From: Burkholderiales bacterium RIFCSPLOWO2_12_FULL_61_40
Lineage (GTDB): Bacteria; Pseudomonadota; Gammaproteobacteria; Burkholderiales; Burkholderiaceae_C
Direction of reading: 5' to 3'
DNA length: 34,466 bases
Assembly: GCA_001770935.1 (NCBI GenBank)
Contig: MESI01000030.1
Coordinates: 1 to 34,466 of the forward strand
In this document: piece after piece, positions 15,501 through 24,408 of the stretch
How positions within the stretch are numbered: position 1 is the first letter of the stretch
Layout of the letters: every line of letters starts with the position of its first letter
Translations under genes and position numbers: made by a program
The notes under the pieces: model-generated
The model's database searches: none
Seen by the model: the letters and a program-made list of their open reading frames with translations, nothing else
What the model was told of the DNA's origin: nothing

Positions 15501-16402
15501 TTGCCTTGCACGCCGTCACGGTAGGTGCCTGCCCAAGCGTGCAAAGTCTGGTGCAGCGCTGAATGGTCGTAGCTGCCAGCGGGTACGTTGTAGAGAATAG
15601 GCGTGACGCCTTTTGCTTCCCACTCGATGGTCTTCCGGTGCTCTTGTCCCGATTCGCAATCACCCAATGCCCAGGCCTGCGGCGTGACTTCGCCCTGCAT
15701 CCGGTCTGCGGCCAGTGCGTCCATCATGTAGCGCAGCACCGGGTCGTTGATGCTGTAACCCACGAAGCAGACCACGTAGTTACGGAACAGCTCGCTCACG
15801 AAACGGGCGGCCCAGCGCTCCGTCAAATAGGCCAAGCCGAAATCGCCACTGGTGACCACCAGACGGTTCAGGGCCGTGTCGTCAGCCCTTTCTGGCAGTA
15901 AGCCGTGCAGGTAGACCAGCCCGTTCCATCGGCTGTTTTTGGGGATGGGCAGCATCGGGGCAGCGTAGGCCTGGAACGTTTGGCCCGTACGTTTGGCCGC
16001 CGCGTGAAAGATGCGGTCGAAGTTGGTGGTGACCAGGCGCAGTGTGCCCTCGCGGCTACGCGCCAAGCGCAACAGTGCCGCCTGCGTATCGGTGGCGCCC
16101 TTGCGGCGCAATTTGGGTTTGAGCGCCTGTGCCAGTGCGCGACGGACAGCCAGACGTTGCCCAGGCAGGCGCCGTTCGAGCAGATCAAGTGTGGCGTCGA
16201 ACTGCCAGCGCTTGAAGGCCTCTTGCTCAATGTCCGAACGTACCGTCCCGTTCAGCCCGTAGATTTGCTCCACCAGCCCCTGGAAGCCCGGCAGGTCTGC
16301 GGGATAGGAAATGCCCGCCCCACAGAAAAACACCACGCGGCCTTCCTCGTGCGCCTGCAAGAGCGCATCGGGGATATCGGGGCCATTGGTTACGAACTGC
16401 AT
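12575..16402 (-). CDS. dsr1: SIR2-domain anti-phage protein, DSR1-like
   Basis: This very large protein (1275 residues) has an N-terminal SIR2 domain: VVFFCGAGISYP (GAGIS at 28-32), TTNFD at 125-129, the likely catalytic His166 in VYLHG, and FVGYSINDP. The long remainder is helical and rich in Trp and Leu, with no other motif I can name. Size and opening (MQFVTNGPDIPDALLQAHEE) fit the defence-associated sirtuin DSR1, which is thought to deplete NAD+ on phage infection. ATG at 16402 was chosen because GGGGAG lies just upstream; an in-frame ATG at 16444 adds 14 residues. It shares no operon with neighbours. Nearby mobile repeats and the toxin-antitoxin pair fit a defence island. Confidence 0.88.
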   Translation of the reverse strand: MQFVTNGPDIPDALLQAHEEGRVVFFCGAGISYPADLPGFQGLVEQIYGLNGTVRSDIEQEAFKRWQFDATLDLLERRLPGQRLAVRRALAQALKPKLRRKGATDTQAALLRLARSREGTLRLVTTNFDRIFHAAAKRTGQTFQAYAAPMLPIPKNSRWNGLVYLHGLLPERADDTALNRLVVTSGDFGLAYLTERWAARFVSELFRNYVVCFVGYSINDPVLRYMMDALAADRMQGEVTPQAWALGDCESGQEHRKTIEWEAKGVTPILYNVPAGSYDHSALHQTLHAWAGTYRDGVQGKEAIIVKHALARPQDSTRQDDFVGRMLWALSDQSGLPAKRFADFNPAPSLDWLLEPFAHERFGHGDLARLGVPPQDEVDTKLRFSLVRRPAPYDRAPPMLLASGGATGSQWDDVMFHLARWLVRHLDDPRLVIWIAERGGQLHDRWPWLIEHELDRFASLERDGKTSELDEIRLHAPKAIPGPLMRTLWRLLLSDRVKSPWHDPDLYRWKGRLRREGLTTTLRLELRDLLAPKVVLKKPFRWGGDDSNSADEPTRIKQLVDWELVLAADHVHSALRDLADEHWTSALPLLLEDFQQLLRDALDLLRELGKADDRSDRSHWDLPSITPHWQNRGFRDWVSLIELLRDAWLAVRAIDSARATRIAQSWFEMPYPAFKRLVLFAASQEGCIPPEQWVDWLLTEGAWWLWSTDTGREVFRLFVLQGRRLAGAAQEQLEAAILAGPPREMYRDDLEADRWQDLVARSVWLHLAKLTTSGLALGAPAATRFAEISNAYPQWQLATNERDEFSHWMSGTGDPDYEDSRDVDIAPRKRQELVQWLTKPTPEQRPFYEDTWRDVCRTRFFHSLTALCDLARDGMWPAGRWREALQAWAEEGMLLRSWRYAAPLVQTMPDAVLQEIAHGVTWWMEAVSKSINRHENILLDLCRRVLALPIDAGTGMTRNGEPIDQPVTEAINHPVGHVGQALINLWFKQNPNDNDLLPADIKPMFTTLCDVQVDRFRHGRVLLGSRLIAFFRVDRPWTEQYLLPLFSWSNSAEAKSAWEGFLWSPRLYQPLLIAFKPQFLESANHYADLGEHRQQFSAFLTYAALGPTEGYTVDEFRSAIDALPQEGLEESAQALSQALEGAADQREDYWRNRAQPFWKQIWPKSRDLATPRIAESLTRLVIAARGEFPAALTAVQDWLQPIEHPDYVVHLLHESSLCRRFPLDSLLLLNAVIADQQWAPRELGLCLDEIVQAAPILAQDARYLRLREYSRRRGI

Positions 16403-16748
16403 TTTCTCCCCGTCTTTGATTGATCTAAGAGTATCAACTGCCATTTTGCCGCATGCTCAATCGACAACAACTGCTTGGGATCCATACCGCCAGCTAATCG
16501 TCCGTGAAGGCTGCTGTTGACCCCTATGTGCCTTAATCCAGATACGTCCTGAGCGGTTGCCCCCAGCCTTTTGCTGACGGCATGCAATTGAAGACGGGCT
16601 CAAATGAATCGAAATCCGATCCGGCATAAAGCTGTCTTACGCATTGGTCCGCTTTGGCCCAAACCAGACAACCATCTGAATTCAGCGAGCACCGCTTACG
16701 CCGCCAACCGGCAGCCAAGTTAGCATCAGCCAAAAATCCCAGCCCCCC
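16403..16748. other. Upstream region of the SIR2 gene, no gene recognised
   Basis: This gap between hiuH and the SIR2 gene presumably holds the SIR2 promoter, as both genes run leftward. Short minus-strand frames are present, but none has a plausible start and a recognisable product. A TTGAT-N8-ATCAA dyad lies around 16420-16440, just ahead of the SIR2 start. No terminator for hiuH with a T-run was found. The region marks the right border of the accessory island. Confidence 0.4.
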
Positions 16749-17102
16749 TCAAGACCCCCGATAAGTCGAATAACTCCAAGGGCTCACCAGCAACGGCACG
16801 TGGTAGTGCTCATCCTCGTGCGCCACGCCAAAATCCAAACTCACCAGATTCAAAAAGTTAGGCTCGGGCAACGCAACTGCTGCGGCCTTGAAGTAGCTCG
16901 CCACGTCAAACACCAGCCGGTAGGTGCCCTTTTTGAGGCTGGTGTGGTCGTACAGCAGCCCGTCCGGGTTGCGGCCGTCCTGGTTCAAGACAAAGCTTTT
17001 CACCAGCGTGGCCACCTGCCCCTGCGTGGTGTACAGCTCCACATGCATGCCGGCGGCGGGGGTGCCGTGCATGGTGTCCAGAACGTGTGTGCTCAAGCCC
17101 AT
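16749..17102 (-). CDS. hiuH: 5-hydroxyisourate hydrolase (transthyretin-like)
   Basis: This 117-residue enzyme hydrolyses 5-hydroxyisourate, the product of uricase, to OHCU. Family marks are the opening GLSTHVLDTMHGTPAAGM with active-site His6, a central DGRNPDGLL, and the C-terminal tetrapeptide YRGS. The late HEDEHYHVPLLVSP supplies another conserved histidine. ATG at 17102 is preceded by AAGGAA seven bases away; the longer frame upstream covers the operator region. No signal peptide is present, so it is cytoplasmic. It is divergent from the GntR regulator and shares its 68-base control region. Confidence 0.95.
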   Translation of the reverse strand: MGLSTHVLDTMHGTPAAGMHVELYTTQGQVATLVKSFVLNQDGRNPDGLLYDHTSLKKGTYRLVFDVASYFKAAAVALPEPNFLNLVSLDFGVAHEDEHYHVPLLVSPWSYSTYRGS

Positions 17103-17129
17103 ATCGAATTCCTTGTTGGTGGATTTTAC

Positions 17130-17145
17130 AAAGTGTATACACTTT
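17130..17145. promoter_or_regulatory. Perfect 16-bp palindrome, probable GntR-regulator operator
   Basis: AAAGTGTATACACTTT is a perfect palindrome in the 68-base gap between hiuH (minus) and the GntR gene (plus). The core TGTATACA is of the kind bound by FadR-subfamily GntR regulators. It lies 25 bases before the regulator start and 27 before hiuH. It probably controls both directions. Confidence 0.82.
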
Positions 17146-17170
17146 TGTGGATTGCCGCTATCATCCCGCA

Positions 17171-17818
17171 ATGGACTCCACCACCACCGGTTTCATCGTC
17201 GACGCACTGACCCGCGCCATCGTCGAGCACCGCCTGCAGCCGGGCGCCAAATTGTCGGAGCAAAAGCTGGCCGACCAGTTTGGGGTTTCGCGCACCCTCG
17301 TGCGCCAGGCGCTGTTCACGCTCTCTCAAAACCGGCTGATTCAGATGGAACCCGCGCGGGGCGCCTTTGTGGCCGCGCCTTCGGTGGCCGAGGCGCAGCA
17401 GGTGTTTGCGGTGCGCCGCATGCTGGAGGCGGGCATGACACGCGCCTTCATCCAGCAGGCCACTGCCGCCGATATTGCGGCACTGTACGAACACATTGAA
17501 CAGGAAAAAGTAGCCGTGCGGCGCGGCGATATTCCGGGGCGCACCTCTTTGCTGGGCGATTTCCATGTGTGCATGGCGCAGCGCATGGGCAACCAGGTGC
17601 TGGCGCTGATGCTGACCGATCTGATTTCGCGCTGCGCCCTCATCACGCTGATGTACCAAAGCACCACCTCGGCCGAACACTCGCACGAGGAACACAGCGC
17701 CATCGTGCAAGCCCTGCAGGCCAAGGATGAAACCTTGGCCCTGGCCCTGATGGACGAACATTTGCGCCATGTGGAAGAAGCCCTGACCTTCACGGAGCGC
17801 CCCCTTTCCCGGGCATGA
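17171..17818 (+). CDS. GntR-family (FadR/FCD subfamily) regulator of purine catabolism
   Basis: This 215-residue regulator has the N-terminal GntR winged helix (LQPGAKLSEQKLADQFGVSR, then TLVRQALFTLSQNRLI and EPARGAFVA). The C-terminal half is the all-helical FCD ligand domain, with RRMLEAGMTRAF and the late histidines of HSHEEHSAIVQAL and MDEHLRHVEEAL that usually hold a metal. It is first in a plus-strand operon and overlaps puuE by four bases. The palindrome at 17130-17145 is its likely operator. A purine-degradation intermediate such as allantoin is a plausible ligand, inferred from the neighbours. ATG at 17171 fits the domain boundary. Confidence 0.9.
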   Translation: MDSTTTGFIVDALTRAIVEHRLQPGAKLSEQKLADQFGVSRTLVRQALFTLSQNRLIQMEPARGAFVAAPSVAEAQQVFAVRRMLEAGMTRAFIQQATAADIAALYEHIEQEKVAVRRGDIPGRTSLLGDFHVCMAQRMGNQVLALMLTDLISRCALITLMYQSTTSAEHSHEEHSAIVQALQAKDETLALALMDEHLRHVEEALTFTERPLSRA

Positions 17819-18774
17819 CACGCATGAAAAACTACGATTCCACCCACAGCTACCCGCGCGATCTGGTGGGTTATGGCCGCACGCCACCGCACGCCCAATG
17901 GCCGGGCCAGGCCCGCGTGGCAGTGCAGTTTGTGCTGAACTACGAGGAAGGCGGCGAGAACAGCGTGTTGCACGGCGACGCGGGTTCGGAGCAGTTTTTG
18001 TCCGAAATGTTCAACCCCGCCAGCTACCCGGACCGCCACATCAGTATGGAAGGTATTTACGAATACGGTTCGCGCGCTGGCGTGTGGCGCATCCTGCGCG
18101 AGTTTGAACAACGCGGCCTGCCGCTCACCGTGTTTGGCGTGGGTATGGCGCTGCAACGCCACCCGGAGCTGACTGCGGCGTTCAAGGCACTGGGCCACGA
18201 AATTGCCTGCCACGGCTGGCGCTGGATTCACTACCAAAACATGGACGAGGTGCAGGAGCGCGAACATATGCGCCTGGGCATGCAGGCCATCGAGCAACTC
18301 ACGGGCGAGCGCCCCCTGGGCTGGTACACCGGGCGCGACAGCCCGCGCACCCGCCGTCTGGTGGCCGACTACGGCGGCTTTGAATACGACAGCGATTACT
18401 ACGGCGACGACCTGCCCTTCTGGATGCAGGTGCAAAAGACCGACGGCAGCGTGGTGCCCCAGCTCATCGTGCCCTACACGCTGGACTGCAACGACATGCG
18501 TTTTGCCTTGCCCCAGGGCTACTCCCACGCCGACCCGTTCTTCCAGTACCTCAAAGACACGTTCGACGTGCTCTACGCCGAGGGTGACCCGCAGGGGCTG
18601 AACCAGCCCGCCATGATGAGCATCGGCATGCACTGCCGCTTGCTGGGCCGCCCCGGGCGCATCACCGCGCTGCAACGTTTTTTGGACCACATTGCCCAGC
18701 ACGACAAGGTGTGGGTGGCGCGGCGCATTGACATTGCGCGGCACTGGAAAACCACCCACCCCTACCAGGCTTGA
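17815..18774 (+). CDS. puuE: Allantoinase PuuE (polysaccharide-deacetylase fold)
   Basis: This protein of about 319 residues opens allantoin to allantoate. It belongs to the PuuE type, which has the polysaccharide-deacetylase fold and is unrelated to dihydroorotase-like allantoinases. Marks are YPRDLVGYGRTPP near the start, VQFVLNYEEGGENS, EYGSRAGVWR, GHEIACHGWRWI and GWYTGRDSPRTRRL. The start overlaps the GntR stop (ATGA), so translation is coupled; an ATG three codons later is equally possible. It is followed after 26 bases by the UraD-AllC fusion. Cytoplasmic. Confidence 0.95.
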   Translation: MTRMKNYDSTHSYPRDLVGYGRTPPHAQWPGQARVAVQFVLNYEEGGENSVLHGDAGSEQFLSEMFNPASYPDRHISMEGIYEYGSRAGVWRILREFEQRGLPLTVFGVGMALQRHPELTAAFKALGHEIACHGWRWIHYQNMDEVQEREHMRLGMQAIEQLTGERPLGWYTGRDSPRTRRLVADYGGFEYDSDYYGDDLPFWMQVQKTDGSVVPQLIVPYTLDCNDMRFALPQGYSHADPFFQYLKDTFDVLYAEGDPQGLNQPAMMSIGMHCRLLGRPGRITALQRFLDHIAQHDKVWVARRIDIARHWKTTHPYQA

Positions 18775-18800
18775 CCCCCTACCCACCGCACCGGCACACC

Positions 18801-20624
18801 ATGGCATTGACCCCCCCCTTGACCTTGCAGCAGCTCAACCAGGCGTCCGTGGATGACGCCGCCGCCATGCTGGACGGCCTGTACGAACACTCGCCCTGGA
18901 TTGCGCAAGCCGCATTGGTACAGCGGCCCTTTCAGTCCCTGGCCCAACTCAAATACGCGATGGCACAGGTGCTGGCCCACGCGCCTCTGGAGGCCCAACT
19001 GGCCCTCATCCGCGCCCACCCGGAACTGGCCGGCAAAGCCATGGTGGACAAGAGCCTGACGCCTGAGTCCAGCAACGAACAAAGCAAGGCGGGGCTGACC
19101 GAATGCACGCCACAAGAGTTCGAGACAATCCAGCAGCTCAACCACGACTACAACGCCAAGTTCGGCTTTCCCTTCATTCTGGCGGTGCGGGGGCCGCGTG
19201 GGGTGGGACTGCCCAAGCGCGAGATCATCGCCACCTTTGCGCGCCGCCTGCAGGGCCACCCGGACTTTGAGCGCGAGGAGTGCCTGCGCAACATCCACCG
19301 CATTGCCGAAATCCGCCTGAACGACAAGTTTGGTTTCACCCCCGAACTGGGCAATCGGGTGTGGGACTGGCAGGAAACCCTGGCCCAGTACAGCGACCCC
19401 GGTTATGCCGAACAGGGCCAGCTCACCGTCACCTACCTGACCGACGCACACCGCGCCTGCGCGCAGCGCATCAGCATGGACATGCGCCACGCGGGCTGCG
19501 ACAGCGTGTACATCGACGCCGTGGGCAATGTCGTCGGTCGCTATGAAAAAGATAGCTTCTTGCGCACTATTGACGGGGGCCAGAGCCCTAAAAGGCTTCA
19601 AACTTTACTCACCGGCAGCCACTATGACACGGTGCGCAACGGCGGCAAGTACGACGGGCGCTTGGGGGTTTATGTGCCGCTGGCCTGCGTGCAAGAACTG
19701 CACAAGGCGGGCAAACGCCTGCCCTTCGACCTGGAAATCGTCGCCTTTGCCGAAGAAGAAGGCCAGCGTTTCAAAGCCACCTTTCTGGGCTCGGGCGCGC
19801 TCACCGGCGACTTTGACCCCGCCTGGCTGGACCAGCTGGACGCGGACGGCATCAGCATGCGCAGTGCCATGCAGCACGCGGGCCTGTGCGTGAACGACAT
19901 TGCCGGCCTGAAGCGCAAGCCCGACGACTACCAGGGCTTTGTGGAGGTGCACATCGAACAAGGCCCGGTGCTCAACGCATTGGATATTCCGCTGGGCATC
20001 GTCACCTCCATCAATGCCAGTGTGCGTTACCAGGGCGAGGTGACGGGCATGGCCAGCCACGCCGGCACCACGCCCATGGTCAGCCGCCGCGACGCCGCCG
20101 CCGCCGTGGCCGAGTTGGTGCTGTTGGTGGAGCAACGCGCCGCCCAGGACGGCGACTCGGTCGGCACCGTGGGCCTGCTGCAGGTTCCCAACGGCTCCAT
20201 CAACGTGGTACCCGGACGCTGCCAGTTCTCGCTGGACCTGCGCGCGCCGTCCAACACCCAGCGGGATGCGCTGGCCCAAGACGTGGTGCAGGCCGCCCAA
20301 GAGATTTGCCAGCGCCGCGGCGTGCACCTGAGCCTGACCGAAACGATGCGCGCCAGCGCCGCACCCAGCGCCCCCGCCTGGCAGGCCCGCTGGGAAGATG
20401 CTGTGACTGCTCTGGGCGTGCCCGTGTACCGCATGCCCAGCGGCGCGGGCCACGACGCCATGAAGCTGCATGAAATCATGCCCCAGGCCATGTTGTTTGT
20501 GCGCGGGCAAAACTCCGGCATCAGCCACAACCCGCTCGAATCCACCACGGCCGACGATATGCAGCTTGCCGTGGAGGCCTTTGCCCGGCTGCTGCAGCAA
20601 CTGGCGCAAGACCAGACCGCCTGA
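18801..20624 (+). CDS. Fusion: OHCU decarboxylase (UraD) + allantoate amidohydrolase (AllC-type)
   Basis: This 607-residue protein joins two enzymes. Residues 1 to about 170 are OHCU decarboxylase: AHPELAGKA at 72-80 with the catalytic His, and FGFPFILAVRG. The rest is an M20-type allantoate amidohydrolase with metal ligands in GSHYDTVRNGGKYDG (His274, Asp285) and AEEEGQRF, and a late SGAGHDAM and SGISHNP. One half makes allantoin from OHCU, the other acts two steps later on allantoate. Residues 249-268 are encoded by copy E of the dispersed repeat and form an extra loop just before the metal-site strand. ATG at 18801 was chosen; the frame is open further, but without a start codon of ATG type. 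Confidence 0.93.
   Translation: MALTPPLTLQQLNQASVDDAAAMLDGLYEHSPWIAQAALVQRPFQSLAQLKYAMAQVLAHAPLEAQLALIRAHPELAGKAMVDKSLTPESSNEQSKAGLTECTPQEFETIQQLNHDYNAKFGFPFILAVRGPRGVGLPKREIIATFARRLQGHPDFEREECLRNIHRIAEIRLNDKFGFTPELGNRVWDWQETLAQYSDPGYAEQGQLTVTYLTDAHRACAQRISMDMRHAGCDSVYIDAVGNVVGRYEKDSFLRTIDGGQSPKRLQTLLTGSHYDTVRNGGKYDGRLGVYVPLACVQELHKAGKRLPFDLEIVAFAEEEGQRFKATFLGSGALTGDFDPAWLDQLDADGISMRSAMQHAGLCVNDIAGLKRKPDDYQGFVEVHIEQGPVLNALDIPLGIVTSINASVRYQGEVTGMASHAGTTPMVSRRDAAAAVAELVLLVEQRAAQDGDSVGTVGLLQVPNGSINVVPGRCQFSLDLRAPSNTQRDALAQDVVQAAQEICQRRGVHLSLTETMRASAAPSAPAWQARWEDAVTALGVPVYRMPSGAGHDAMKLHEIMPQAMLFVRGQNSGISHNPLESTTADDMQLAVEAFARLLQQLAQDQTA
19540..19603 (+). repeat. Dispersed repeat copy E, inside the UraD-AllC coding region
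   Basis: The sequence starts CGCTATGAAAAAGA, continues TAGCTTCTTGCGCACTATTG, then ACGGGGGCCAGAGCCC and a GGCTTCAAA end. It lines up with copies A-D in the same order (CGCTA, TAGCTtC, TTGCGC, GGGCC-like tail). It is in frame and encodes residues 249-268 of the fusion enzyme. Confidence is lower than for the intergenic copies because the match is patchy. Confidence 0.68.
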
Positions 20625-20667
20625 GCCTCCCGCCCCCAACACGTCATTTTTTGTGAGAACAACACCC

Positions 20668-21891
20668 ATGAACACCTACGAACAACTCGACGCCTGGATT
20701 GACGCGCACTTTGACGAACAAGTGCAGTTTCTGCAGGAACTGATCCGAGTGCCCACCGACACGCCGCCAGGCAACAACGCCCCGCACGCCGAGCGCACGG
20801 CAGACCTCTTGCACGCCATGGGCCTGGAAGCCGAAAAACACGCCGTGCCCGAAGCCGAGGTGCATGCCGCCGGGCTGCAAAGCATCACCAATCTGGTGGT
20901 GCGCCGCCACTATGGCGCGGGCAAAACCGTGCTGCTCAACGCCCATGGCGACGTGGTGCCCCCCGGCGAAGGCTGGACCCACAACCCCTACGGTGGCGAC
21001 ATTGAAGACGGCAAGATTTACGGGCGTGCGGCCGCCGTGAGCAAGTGCGACTTTTCCACCTACGCCTTCGCCGTGCGGGCGCTGGAGGCCGTCGCCAAGC
21101 CCACGCACGGCAGCGTAGAGTTGCTGTTCACCTACGACGAAGAGTTTGGTGGCGAAGTGGGGCCTGCGTGGTTGCTCAAACACCAAATCGTCCACCCCGA
21201 CCTGATGATTGCGGCGGGTTTTAGCTACCAGGTGATCACCGCGCACAACGGCTGCCTGCAATTGGAAGTCACGGTGCGTGGCAGACAAGCGCACGCCGCC
21301 ATTCCCGAATCCGGCGTGGACGCTTTGCAGGGTGCCACCCAGATATTGACCGCGCTGTACGCCCAAAACGTGCTGTACAAGCAAGTCACTTCCGGCGTGA
21401 AAGGCATCACCCACCCCTACCTCAACGTCGGCATGATCGAAGGCGGCACCAACACCAACGTGGTCCCCGGGCGTGTGGGCTTCAAGCTGGACCGCCGCAT
21501 GATCCCCGAAGAAAATCCGGCGGCGGTGGAAGCCACGCTGCGCAGCGTCATTGCCGACACGGCGGCCCAACTCCCCGGCATCACGGTGGAGGTGAAGCGC
21601 ATCCTGCTGTGCAATGCCCTGCAACCGCTGGAAGGCAACCAGCCCCTGGTGGACGCCATCCAAAAACACGGCAAGACCGTGTTTGGCGAAGAGATACCGG
21701 CCCTGGGCACCCCCTTGTACACCGATGTGCGCCTGTTTTGTGAAGCGGGCATCCCCGGTGTGGTGTACGGCGCAGGCCCGCGCACCGTGCTGGAGTCGCA
21801 CGCCAAACGCTCCGATGAACGGCTCGACCTGGAAGACCTGCGCCGCGCCACCAAAGTCATCGCCCGCACCCTGGTGGACCTGCTGCATTAG
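20668..21891 (+). CDS. M20-family hydrolase with atypical metal site, purine cluster
   Basis: This 407-residue protein has the M20/ArgE/DapE fold. Metal-site histidine and Asp are in LLNAHGDVVPPG (His93, Asp95), the catalytic Glu pair in TYDEEFGGE (158-159), and the last ligand is His378 in ESHAKRSDER. The bridging Asp of the usual GRGAADMKG is missing: here it is GRAAAVSKCD, with Val124 at that place. The later acidic ligand is also not evident (IAAGFSYQ). The dimerisation insert with GRQAHAAIPESGVDAL is normal. It follows the fusion gene by 43 bases and probably shares its transcript. The substrate is unknown; a ureido or N-carbamoyl compound is a guess from context. Confidence 0.85.
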   Translation: MNTYEQLDAWIDAHFDEQVQFLQELIRVPTDTPPGNNAPHAERTADLLHAMGLEAEKHAVPEAEVHAAGLQSITNLVVRRHYGAGKTVLLNAHGDVVPPGEGWTHNPYGGDIEDGKIYGRAAAVSKCDFSTYAFAVRALEAVAKPTHGSVELLFTYDEEFGGEVGPAWLLKHQIVHPDLMIAAGFSYQVITAHNGCLQLEVTVRGRQAHAAIPESGVDALQGATQILTALYAQNVLYKQVTSGVKGITHPYLNVGMIEGGTNTNVVPGRVGFKLDRRMIPEENPAAVEATLRSVIADTAAQLPGITVEVKRILLCNALQPLEGNQPLVDAIQKHGKTVFGEEIPALGTPLYTDVRLFCEAGIPGVVYGAGPRTVLESHAKRSDERLDLEDLRRATKVIARTLVDLLH

Positions 21892-21918
21892 CCTCACTAA
21901 TGACTCATAAGGTCATAA

Positions 21919-21937
21919 CCAAAATGCATACTTTTGG
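21919..21937. promoter_or_regulatory. CCAAAA-N7-TTTTGG dyad upstream of maeB
   Basis: A 19-bp dyad with perfect six-base arms lies 61 bases before the maeB start, in the only gap between the purine cluster and maeB. A further TTTTGGCATTCAAAA half-symmetry follows. It may be an operator for maeB. No regulator is suggested by the sequence. Confidence 0.4.
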
Positions 21938-21997
21938 CATTCAAAATACGGGGCCATACGGTAGCCTCATGGGTCCCTGAAACCCGGAAAGACCCGA

Positions 21998-24301
<2,304 letters not shown>

Positions 24302-24408
24302 TCCACGCGCCTCCTCGGCGGAGTGCTATTATTTTGGCAACTCTCTCCATTGGAGGCTATTTGTGTTGAAAGCGTGGCATTTTTTAGGGGCACCTGCGGG
24401 TCGTCGCA

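Noticed and set aside
16390..16587. Short minus-strand frame upstream of the SIR2 gene
   Set aside because: It overlaps the SIR2 start in another frame, has no ribosome binding site and no recognisable product.
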